Shown: piece after piece, positions 45,042 through 52,540 of the stretch
How the letters are laid out: each line of letters starts with the position of its first letter
Position numbering within the stretch: position 1 is the stretch's first letter
Source: Chloroflexota bacterium
GTDB lineage: Bacteria; Chloroflexota; Anaerolineae; Caldilineales; Caldilineaceae
NCBI GenBank assembly: GCA_018969295.1
Contig: JAGWYN010000012.1
Location: forward strand, 47,738 to 111,737
Reading direction: 5' to 3'
DNA length: 64,000 nucleotides
The notes under the pieces: model-generated
Seen by the model: only the letters and a program-made list of their open reading frames with translations
Database searches by the model: none
What the model was told of the DNA's origin: nothing
Position numbers and translations under genes: made by a program

Positions 45042-46040
45042 TCAGGCGACCGGCACCTCTTCGGCGCGTCCGGTCTGGAAGGAGCGGATGGCCGCCTCGA
45101 TGATCTCCTGGACGGCCAGCCCTTCGTGGCCGGAGGCTTCGAGCTCGGCGCGCGGCACGCGGGCGTCGACCTGTTCCAGCCAGCGATGGATGCGGTTGGA
45201 GAAGGTTGCGTTGAAGCCGCTCAGCCCTCCCATGATGCTGTTGCGGATCACGGTCAGCTCTTCGGAGTTGCGCGGGTAGAGGGTCAGCTCTTCGTAGAGG
45301 TTGTCCAGCACGAAGCGTCCTTGGGTGCCCAGCACCTCGCAGCGTTCGAGGTTGTGGCGGGGGTTGGTGTCGTAGCTGCCGGTGAGGTGGCCGACGACGC
45401 CGTTGGCAAAGTGAAGGTTGACCTGGACGTTGGAGTAGCAGATGCGGCCTGGGGCGCGGTTGAAGAAGGCATGGACACGTTCCACATCTCCGCAGAAATA
45501 GCGCATGATGTCGAGTGAATGGGGATGCAGGGCTCGTATATGGAACCAGGGGGAGCTTTCGTTGGGGTTGCCTATCCACATGGTCATGTTGATCAGCAGC
45601 AGATCGCCCAGCCGTCCTTGTTCGATCCACTCTCTGGCTTTGGCGGCAGGGGGAACGAAGCGGTGATTGAGGTTGATGCCGTAGTAGAGCCCCTGGGCGT
45701 CGGCTTTGGCGACCATCTGGCGGGCTTTTTCGATTTCGTTGGAGATCGGTTTTTCGCCGAGCACGTGGATGCCGGCTTCCAGACATTGCAGGGTCGGTTC
45801 GAAGTGGTCTCCGCCGTTTTCGACGCCGGCGGAGCAGACGCTGACGGCGTCGAGCGCTTCGTTGGCCAGCAGGTCGGCGACGCTGTAGTAGGCGCGCACG
45901 CCGTAGCGTGCGGCGGCCCGGTCGGCCCGTTCTGGGATGATGTCGCAGACGGCAACCAGATTGGCCAGCGGGTCTGCCTGATAGACGGGTGCATGGGTGT
46001 TGCCGATGTTGCCCATGCCGATCACAGCTACGTTGAGCAT
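45042..46040 (-). CDS. Gfo/Idh/MocA family NAD(P)-dependent oxidoreductase (paralogue)
   Basis: 332 residues from the ATG at 46040, which has AAGGAG with 9 nt spacing; the longer open frame to 46211 is not needed. VIGMGNIGNTHAP starts the Rossmann fold, VLGEKPISN holds the EKP motif, and ALHPHSLDIMRYFCG the catalytic region. It shares long blocks with the product of 39111-40103, so one probably arose by duplication. It begins 31 bp after the GT-C-like membrane protein gene and is followed by the P-loop kinase gene. Confidence 0.93.
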   Translation of the reverse strand: MLNVAVIGMGNIGNTHAPVYQADPLANLVAVCDIIPERADRAAARYGVRAYYSVADLLANEALDAVSVCSAGVENGGDHFEPTLQCLEAGIHVLGEKPISNEIEKARQMVAKADAQGLYYGINLNHRFVPPAAKAREWIEQGRLGDLLLINMTMWIGNPNESSPWFHIRALHPHSLDIMRYFCGDVERVHAFFNRAPGRICYSNVQVNLHFANGVVGHLTGSYDTNPRHNLERCEVLGTQGRFVLDNLYEELTLYPRNSEELTVIRNSIMGGLSGFNATFSNRIHRWLEQVDARVPRAELEASGHEGLAVQEIIEAAIRSFQTGRAEEVPVA

Positions 46041-46071
46041 GTTGTGCTTCTCCTTCAGGTTGGATGAATGT

Positions 46072-48123
46072 CTATGGGATGGCGCGCCACAGTTGATAGA
46101 GGCCGACCGTCTGTTGGCGTTGATAGTGGCTGTGGAGGTAGTCGTCCAGCAGGGTGACGCCGCTGCTGAATCGGCTTGCGTTGGGTTCGCGGGAGGGGGC
46201 CAGATCGACAAGAAGCAGCCACTGGGGGGCGTGTCTGGTCAGTTCGGCCACCATCTCTTCCTGCACCGGGTGGGTGGTGGTGACGCCTGGGTGGAGTTCG
46301 TGGTAGCGGGTGGCTGCTGGCCGGCCGGCCAGAAAATAGAGGCTGACATCGTTGAGCAAGACGACGTCGTGGCGGGTCAGCCCGGAATAGATTGGGCCAG
46401 GCGCCTGTTTTTCGAGGAATTGGACGACCTCGTCTTGTCCGGGCAGGGTAGCGACACAGCCGGCGCGCGGCAGCGACGAGTAGCAGCCTTGCGGCGGGTA
46501 GCTTTGGACGAGCTGGGTCAGGCGGGCATAGGGATAGACAAAGTAGAGCAGGGCTGGGATCAGCAGGAGCAGGAGTGCAGGCACGGCCAGCCAAGGTTGC
46601 TGCCAGCGTCGTGCGGGGATCTGGCGGGCCAGCCAGGCGGTCAGCAGCACGGCGACCAGGGAGGCAGGCAGCACATGGATTTCGTCGTAGCGGCTCAGCG
46701 CCTGGGCGAACAGCCCGGCGCCCAGGGCGGTGAGGGCTGCGGCCAGGCTGGTATCGGCGCTGGGGGTGCTGTCTCGCCTGCGCAGCGCTGCCCAGATCAG
46801 CTGCAAGGCGACCAGGGCATAGAGGAGCAGGGGGAGGTAGAAGCGCAGAGAATCGCCCAGAAGAGAAAGGAACTGCTCTGTTCCGAGGTGCCAGGTGCTC
46901 CAGTCGGGGAGAAGAGCTGGGTAGGGGAGCTGGCGGACAGCCCGGAAGCGGGTTGCAGGAAAGAGCAGCAGCTGTTCGAGCATGGGGGCAAAGCCAGCGT
47001 TGCTGCCCAGCCAGCCATAGAAAAGGAGCACAAGCCCGAGGGCAGGGCTGCCGGCGGCCAGCAGGGCGGAGCGCCACGCCCGCAGCTGGCCGGGGAGCAG
47101 CCAGTGGTGGGTCAGCAGAACGCCCAGGGCAACCGCAGTGTACAGCCCCAGGTCGAGACGAAAAAGGGCCGTGAGTCCGGCCAGACTGCCTGCGATCCAG
47201 AGCCAGCGCTGCGGGTGGTTTTGGATCGCGCGCAGCCCGGCAGCCAGTGCGGCCAGGCTGAGGAGCAGGGCGGGGAAGATGGCGTAGCCATAAAATGTGG
47301 CGGCGGCCAGCAGCGTGGCGGCGGCCAGATAGGGGAGCAGCGCCCAGCGCCAGGAGCGCAGCAGGGGGCCTGCTATCCCGTAGACGGAGAGTGCCAGCGC
47401 CATGCGGACGAGGGTATCGTAGCTGCGTGCGACCAGCACACTTTCGCCGGCCACGCCGAAGAGGGCGGCCAGGAGATAGGATTGGCCTGGGGGGTAGATC
47501 GTCCAGTAGTCGCGCAGGGGCAGGTCGCCGTTGCGCAGACGCAGCCCGTTGACCAGGGCCAGCCCTTCGTCGTACAGATTGAGCGGCGACTTGATCGGCA
47601 GTGCGATCAGCGTGCTTCCGGCCAGCAAAACAGCTGCGACCAGCAGCGTGCTCTGGTAGGTGGAAGAGGTTCGTGCGCCGGGCTGGACGGCCCGGGAGCC
47701 GCTGTAGAGCAGCAGCCCGGCGGCCAGGGCGAGCAGGCTGAACAAATTCAAGGAGCCGGCCAGCAGTTCCAGCCCCAGCCGCAGCAGCTGGGCTGCTGCC
47801 AGGATGAGGGCCAGGAGGCCCAGGATGCGGGCGAAGCGGGGCAGCAGCTGTCGGCGGCGCACCCCGCCGCGCAGCCAGCCTTCTGAGAGCACCAGCAGGG
47901 CGACCAGCAGGACGACCAGCAGGACGACGCTGGCCTGGTTGACCACGTGCACCAGGTAGCGATCCCAAGGAGTAAAGAGCATCGCCATCTGCAGGAGGTC
48001 GCGCAGGAGGAAGGCCAGGCCCACTCCAGCGGCAAAAAGGACCAGGCAGAGTCCGTAGGCCAGAAGATAGGCGTAGATGGGCGGCGGTGTGGAGCCGGGG
48101 CTACGCTGCGAAAGAGTGGACAC
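46072..48123 (-). CDS. Polytopic membrane protein, GT-C (PMT/ArnT-like) glycosyltransferase fold
   Basis: About 683 residues. The start is taken as the GTG at 48123 (VSTLSQRSPGS), which overlaps the end of the upstream ATPase gene; residues further upstream in the frame are shadow sequence. The protein is almost wholly hydrophobic, with a dozen or more membrane segments. The acidic pair in LYDEGLALVNGLRLRNGD near 183, followed by RDYWTIYPPGQSYLLAALFG, matches the first-loop signature of lipid-linked-sugar-dependent GT-C transferases. An additional block of about four membrane segments precedes it, which is unusual. The last 150 residues are soluble. A role in transferring a sugar to an exported molecule or envelope glycan is inferred from fold only. 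Confidence 0.65.
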   Translation of the reverse strand: MSTLSQRSPGSTPPPIYAYLLAYGLCLVLFAAGVGLAFLLRDLLQMAMLFTPWDRYLVHVVNQASVVLLVVLLVALLVLSEGWLRGGVRRRQLLPRFARILGLLALILAAAQLLRLGLELLAGSLNLFSLLALAAGLLLYSGSRAVQPGARTSSTYQSTLLVAAVLLAGSTLIALPIKSPLNLYDEGLALVNGLRLRNGDLPLRDYWTIYPPGQSYLLAALFGVAGESVLVARSYDTLVRMALALSVYGIAGPLLRSWRWALLPYLAAATLLAAATFYGYAIFPALLLSLAALAAGLRAIQNHPQRWLWIAGSLAGLTALFRLDLGLYTAVALGVLLTHHWLLPGQLRAWRSALLAAGSPALGLVLLFYGWLGSNAGFAPMLEQLLLFPATRFRAVRQLPYPALLPDWSTWHLGTEQFLSLLGDSLRFYLPLLLYALVALQLIWAALRRRDSTPSADTSLAAALTALGAGLFAQALSRYDEIHVLPASLVAVLLTAWLARQIPARRWQQPWLAVPALLLLLIPALLYFVYPYARLTQLVQSYPPQGCYSSLPRAGCVATLPGQDEVVQFLEKQAPGPIYSGLTRHDVVLLNDVSLYFLAGRPAATRYHELHPGVTTTHPVQEEMVAELTRHAPQWLLLVDLAPSREPNASRFSSGVTLLDDYLHSHYQRQQTVGLYQLWRAIP

Positions 48124-49132
48124 GGGGCACCACGCCTCCCAGGCTGAGGTCGGCTGCAAAGTGGCAGCTGACAAAGTGGCCGGATTCCAGCTCCTGGAGT
48201 TGTGGCTCTTCCTCGGTGCAGCGTGCCTGTGCGTATTTGCAGCGTGTGCGGAAGACGCAGCCGGAGGGGAGGCGGGCCAGGTCGGGCGGTTCGCCGGCGG
48301 TGATGGTGCGCTGGTGTCGGTCGATGGTGCGGGGGACGGCGGCCAGCAGGAGCTCGGTGTAGGGGTGTTTGGGGCGGCTGAGCAGCATCTGTTTGGGGCC
48401 CAGTTCGACCAGCTTGCCGGCGTACATGACAGCGATGCGGTCGCTGATATAGCGGATGACCGCCATATTGTGCGAGACAAAGAGATAGGTCAGCTCCTGG
48501 CGTTCTTGCAGGTCTTTGAGCAGATTGAGGATCTGGGCCTGGATCGAGACATCCAGGGCTGAGACCGGTTCGTCGGCGATCACCAGTTTGGGTTGGACGA
48601 CCAGGGCGCGGGCGATGCCGATGCGTTGGCGCTGGCCGCCGCTGAAGCTGTGTGGGTAGCGGCGCAGATGTTCGACGCGCAGCCCTACCTGCTGGATCAT
48701 CTGGCTGACTCGTTCTTCGAGTTCGCGGCCTTTGGCGATGCCGTTGACGCGCAGCGGTTCGCCGACGGTCTCGAGCACATTCATGCGGGGGTTGAGCGAG
48801 GCAAAGGGGTCCTGGAAGATCATCTGCACAGATCGGCGGAAGAGCCGCATCTGTTCGCCGTTGAGGTCGTCGAGGGTGAGATCTTGGCTGCCGGTGTGCA
48901 GAATTGCCTGGCCGCCGGTCGGTTCGTAGACGCGCACCAGGCAGCGGCCCAGGGTTGTTTTGCCGCAGCCGCTTTCGCCGACGACGCCGAGCACCTCTCC
49001 GCGTTGGATTTGGAGGCTGACATTGTCGACGGCCTTGATGTGGGCGACGGTGCGGCGGAGGAAGCCTTTTTGGATCGGGAAATACTTGCGCAGCCCGTCG
49101 ACCTCCAACAAAACTTGATGGTTTGTGCTCAT
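48101..49132 (-). CDS. Opp/Dpp-type ABC transporter ATP-binding protein (OppF-like)
   Basis: 343 residues. Walker A is GESGCGKTT, the Q-loop lies in MIFQDPFASLNPR, the signature is HSFSGGQRQRIGIARAL, Walker B is LVIADEPVSALD, and the switch His lies in FVSHNMAV. The C-terminal oligopeptide-transporter domain with Cys residues (GCVFRTRC...C...C) is present. It is the second ATPase of the five-gene importer; its start overlaps the stop of the first ATPase gene by 4 bp (ATGA). Confidence 0.96.
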   Translation of the reverse strand: MSTNHQVLLEVDGLRKYFPIQKGFLRRTVAHIKAVDNVSLQIQRGEVLGVVGESGCGKTTLGRCLVRVYEPTGGQAILHTGSQDLTLDDLNGEQMRLFRRSVQMIFQDPFASLNPRMNVLETVGEPLRVNGIAKGRELEERVSQMIQQVGLRVEHLRRYPHSFSGGQRQRIGIARALVVQPKLVIADEPVSALDVSIQAQILNLLKDLQERQELTYLFVSHNMAVIRYISDRIAVMYAGKLVELGPKQMLLSRPKHPYTELLLAAVPRTIDRHQRTITAGEPPDLARLPSGCVFRTRCKYAQARCTEEEPQLQELESGHFVSCHFAADLSLGGVVPRVHSFAA

Positions 49133-50172
49133 TGGGGCGGGTTTCCTTGTTCGGTGTAGAGAAAACAGCGGACCCAGTGTTGGGGGCGGGCCTCGACCAT
49201 TGGGGGGCGGGCGGTGTCACAGACGCCGACGATCCGTTTTTCGCAGCGTGAGAAGAACGGGCACCCTGGGTGGACGGCGAAGGGGCTGGGGAGTGCCCCG
49301 CGGATTGGGGTAAGGCGGTCGAGGTCGCCGTCGATCGTGGGGATCGAGCGCCAGAGGGCTTCGGTGTAGGGGTGGAGCGGGTGGGTGAAGAGTTCGTCGG
49401 TGGCGGCGTGTTCCATCACCAGCCCCAGGTACATGACCATGACCTCGTCGGCGACGCTGCCGACGACTGTCAGGTCGTGGCTGATGTACATAATGGACAT
49501 GCCGAATTCGCTTTGGAGATCGCGCAGCAGGTCGAGGATTTGGGCTTCGATGGTGACATCGAGGGCAGTGGTGGGTTCATCGGCGATGACGAGCCGTGGG
49601 TGGCAGACGAGGGCCATTGCGATCATGGCGCGCTGGCGCATGCCCCCGGAGAACTGGAAGGGGTAGGCGTCGATTCGTTCTTCGGGGCGGGGGATGCCGA
49701 CGCGGCGCATCATTTCGATGGCGCGTTGGCGGGCCTCCTGTTTGCTGACGTCGGGGTAGTGAATGCGGACGGCCTCCATGATTTGGTCTCCGAGCGTATG
49801 CACGGGGCTGAAGGAGGTCATCGGTTCCTGGAAAATCATCGAAATTTCTTTGCCGCGGATGCTGCGGAGTTCAGCGCCGTTCGGTTTGAGTTCGGTGACA
49901 TTGACCACGCGTGTGCTGGTGGGGGTGGTGGGGAGGTTGAGCAGCACGCGGCCGCCGACCACTTTGCCGGGGGGGGAGGGGATGATGCCCAGGATGGCCT
50001 GAGCGGTCACCGATTTTCCGGAGCCGCTTTCGCCGATCACGCCGAGGGTCTTGCCTTGCTGGATTTGGAAGCTGACGCCTTGGAGGGCGTGGACGGTTCC
50101 TTCGTGCAGCGAGAATTGGACCTTCAGATCCTGCACGTCGACCAGAAGATTGTGGGTAGTTTGCATAGTCAT
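49129..50172 (-). CDS. Opp/Dpp-type ABC transporter ATP-binding protein (OppD-like)
   Basis: 347 residues from the ATG at 50172 (MTMQTTHNLL); a second ATG two codons on is equally possible and neither has a strong ribosome-binding site. Walker A is GESGSGKSV, the signature FSGGMRQRAMIAMAL, Walker B LVIADEPTTALD, and the switch His lies in YISHDLTV. The C-terminal Cys-containing domain (GCPFFSRCEKR) is typical of OppD. It pairs with the OppF-like ATPase to drive the permeases encoded just upstream. Confidence 0.96.
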   Translation of the reverse strand: MTMQTTHNLLVDVQDLKVQFSLHEGTVHALQGVSFQIQQGKTLGVIGESGSGKSVTAQAILGIIPSPPGKVVGGRVLLNLPTTPTSTRVVNVTELKPNGAELRSIRGKEISMIFQEPMTSFSPVHTLGDQIMEAVRIHYPDVSKQEARQRAIEMMRRVGIPRPEERIDAYPFQFSGGMRQRAMIAMALVCHPRLVIADEPTTALDVTIEAQILDLLRDLQSEFGMSIMYISHDLTVVGSVADEVMVMYLGLVMEHAATDELFTHPLHPYTEALWRSIPTIDGDLDRLTPIRGALPSPFAVHPGCPFFSRCEKRIVGVCDTARPPMVEARPQHWVRCFLYTEQGNPPQ

Positions 50173-50206
50173 TTGCTCTGAAAGAAGGCACTGCACTGGG
50201 CGGCGG

Positions 50207-51391
50207 TCATGCCGAGTAGGGGTCGGCGGCATCGCGCAGGCCGTCGCCGACGAAGTTGAAGAGCAGCACCGTGCCGATCACGAAAATGGCTGGGATCAGG
50301 CGCCAGGCTTGCTGGGCGACTGCCATCAGATCCTGGGCATCTCTGAGGAGCACGCCCCAGCTGACGGCGGGGGGTTGGATGCCCAGCCCCAGGTAGCTGA
50401 GGGCGGTTTCGCCCAGGATGGCGACCGGGATCGACAGGGTGATCGAGACGATCAGGTGGCTGGTGAAGCCGGGCATCAGGTGGCGGAAGATGATGCGTGG
50501 TTTGCTGGCGCCGGCGACCTGGGCGGCCAGGGCGTAATCTTCTTCGCGCAGTGCCAGCAGCTTGCCGCGCACGACGCGCGCCAGCCCGGTCCAGTTGACG
50601 GCGGCCAGGATCAGGGTAATGGCCAGGAAGGTCTGGGTGGAGTTCCAGTTACGCGGCAGGGCGGCGGAGAGTGCCATCCAGAAAGGGATGAGCGGGATCG
50701 AGATGATCACATCGATCAGCCGTTGGATCAGCTCGTCGATGGTGCCGCCGAAATAGCCGGAGATGCCGCCGATGAGGATGCCGATGGCGAAGCTGAGCAG
50801 CACGCCGAGCAGCCCGATCGAGAGGGAGATGCGTGAGCCGAAGATGGTGCGTGAAAAAATATCGCGTCCCAGCTCGTCCGAGCCGAAGAGCATGACGGGG
50901 AGCTCTTCCTGGCCGGTGCCGAAGAGATGGAGGTTGGTTTCCCACAGATTCCAGAGCTTGTAGGGTTCTCCTTCGACGAAAAAGAGGATCGGGTAGGGGG
51001 TGGTGGTGTCTTCTGTGAAGATATACTTAAAGGTTTCGGGGTCGAGGGTTCGTTCCAGCCCATAGACGAAGGGGCGGTGGAGTGAGCCTTCGTGGAAGAG
51101 ATGGAGTTTGCTGGGGGGCATCATCTGCAAGCCAGGGAAGCGTCCGGTTTCGCTGTAGGGGCTGACAAAGTCGGCGAAGAGGGCGGACAGATAGAGCAGG
51201 GTGAGGAGGACGAGCGAGATCATGGCCAGACGGTGGCGGCGGAAGCGCCAGAGGATCAGCTTCCATGGATTCGCATAGTAGAAACGTTCGTCGGCTGCTT
51301 CCTGGCGGTGGGTGCCGGCGCCCAGGGTCAGTTCGGTTTCTTCGGGGGTAGCCAGCGGCCGATCAGCGGGTTTGGACAGAGGCGTGTTCAT
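50207..51391 (-). CDS. Opp/Dpp-type ABC transporter permease (OppC-like)
   Basis: 394 residues. A cytoplasmic N-terminus is followed by a membrane segment (MISLVLLTLLYLSALFADF) and a large extracytoplasmic loop of about 100 residues. Five more segments follow, with the EAA-type coupling loop (EEDYALAAQVAGASKPRIIFRH) before the last two. The loop is longer than in E. coli OppC. It overlaps the OppB-like gene by 4 bp (ATGA). Confidence 0.95.
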   Translation of the reverse strand: MNTPLSKPADRPLATPEETELTLGAGTHRQEAADERFYYANPWKLILWRFRRHRLAMISLVLLTLLYLSALFADFVSPYSETGRFPGLQMMPPSKLHLFHEGSLHRPFVYGLERTLDPETFKYIFTEDTTTPYPILFFVEGEPYKLWNLWETNLHLFGTGQEELPVMLFGSDELGRDIFSRTIFGSRISLSIGLLGVLLSFAIGILIGGISGYFGGTIDELIQRLIDVIISIPLIPFWMALSAALPRNWNSTQTFLAITLILAAVNWTGLARVVRGKLLALREEDYALAAQVAGASKPRIIFRHLMPGFTSHLIVSITLSIPVAILGETALSYLGLGIQPPAVSWGVLLRDAQDLMAVAQQAWRLIPAIFVIGTVLLFNFVGDGLRDAADPYSA

Positions 51392-52386
51392 TTGCTGAGC
51401 CCTCCATAGCGGATGCGCGGGTCAGCCCACGCCAGGTAGATGTCTGAGATCAAGCTGCCGACGATCGTCAGGGTGCTGAGGATCAGGACGATGCTGCCGG
51501 TCAGGTACATGTCCTGGGCCATGGTGGCACGTTGGAGCAGCGGTCCGATCGAGGGGACGCTCAGCACGATAGAGATCAGCACTTCGCCGGCAAAAATGGA
51601 GGGCAACAGCCAGCCGATGGTGCTGAAGACCGGGTTAAGAGCCAGCCGGACCGGGTATTTGAAGAGCAACTGGAGTTCGGAGAGGCCTTTGGCGCGTGCG
51701 GTGACGACGTACTGTTTTTTGAGTTCGTCGAGCAGGTTGCCGCGCAGCACGCGGATGGTTGAGCCCGTGCTGGCCAGGCTGATGATGAGCAGGGGCAGCA
51801 CCATATGTTGGAGCATATCGATCGCCTTGGCCAGGCTCCAGGGTTTGTCGAGGAATTCAGTCGAGTAGAGGCCGAGGGCAGAGAAGCCAAGGTATTGATT
51901 GGCGGCCCAGGCCAGGATCATGGCGAGCAGGAAACCGGGGGTTGCCAGCCCGATAAAGCCCAAAAAGGTTGCAAGGTAGTCGATCGGCGAGTATTGGTTG
52001 GTGGCCGAGTAGATGCCGATCGGGATTGCGATCAGCCAGGAGAAGAGCAGTGCGAGCAGGGAGATGGCCAGCGTAATTGGCAGCCGTTCGGCGATCACTT
52101 CGCCGGCCGGTTTGCCCCATTGGAAGGACCAGCCAAAATCGCCGCGGGTCACGATTCCGGAGATCCACTTATAGTAGCGCACGTAGGTCGGCTGATCGAA
52201 GCCGTAGATATTGGTGAGCCGTTGGGATTCGGCGTCGGACAGTTCGACCCCTGAGGCGCGCAGCTGGGCGACATAGGTGGTCACCCAGTCACCTGGTGGC
52301 AGTTCGATCACGAAAAAGGCGATGAACGAGACCAGGATCAGGATTGGGATCAGCAGCAGGACCCGGCGGATGATAAAGACAAGCAC
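51388..52386 (-). CDS. Opp/Dpp-type ABC transporter permease (OppB-like)
   Basis: 332 residues. I chose the GTG at 52386 (VLVFIIRRVLLLIPI) because a perfect AAGGAGGT site lies about 9 nt upstream and the protein then starts like other OppB proteins; the open frame to 52608 covers a hairpin and is not coding. Six membrane segments and the coupling loop (KKQYVVTARAKGLSE) are visible. A strong stem-loop at 52490-52528 separates it from the binding-protein gene. Confidence 0.95.
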   Translation of the reverse strand: MLVFIIRRVLLLIPILILVSFIAFFVIELPPGDWVTTYVAQLRASGVELSDAESQRLTNIYGFDQPTYVRYYKWISGIVTRGDFGWSFQWGKPAGEVIAERLPITLAISLLALLFSWLIAIPIGIYSATNQYSPIDYLATFLGFIGLATPGFLLAMILAWAANQYLGFSALGLYSTEFLDKPWSLAKAIDMLQHMVLPLLIISLASTGSTIRVLRGNLLDELKKQYVVTARAKGLSELQLLFKYPVRLALNPVFSTIGWLLPSIFAGEVLISIVLSVPSIGPLLQRATMAQDMYLTGSIVLILSTLTIVGSLISDIYLAWADPRIRYGGLSK

Positions 52387-52489
52387 AGAGGGGTACCTCC
52401 TTGCAGGGATGTGCAGCGCAGCAGTGGCCCTGGCTTTGCACACCGGACTCAGGGGTGGTGCAGTTCCACCCCGTATTCTGGTGAGAGGG

Positions 52490-52528
52490 GACAAGGGCTG
52501 GCTGGGGTTGTCCCAGCCAGCCCTTGTC
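52490..52528 (-). terminator. Perfect 17-bp stem-loop after the binding-protein gene
   Basis: GACAAGGGCTGGCTGGG (52490-52506) is perfectly complementary to CCCAGCCAGCCCTTGTC (52512-52528) with a 5-nt loop. It lies 12 bp after the binding-protein stop codon, inside the operon. No U-run follows in the direction of transcription, so it is more likely an mRNA-stabilising or partly terminating intercistronic hairpin than a full terminator. Confidence 0.8.
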
Positions 52529-52540
52529 GGGCGCACAAAA

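Noticed and set aside
46055..47968. 637-codon minus-strand frame overlapping the GT-C-like gene in another frame
   Set aside because: Arg/Pro/Gly-rich composition with no membrane segments; the other frame gives clear hydrophobic segments and the DE loop.
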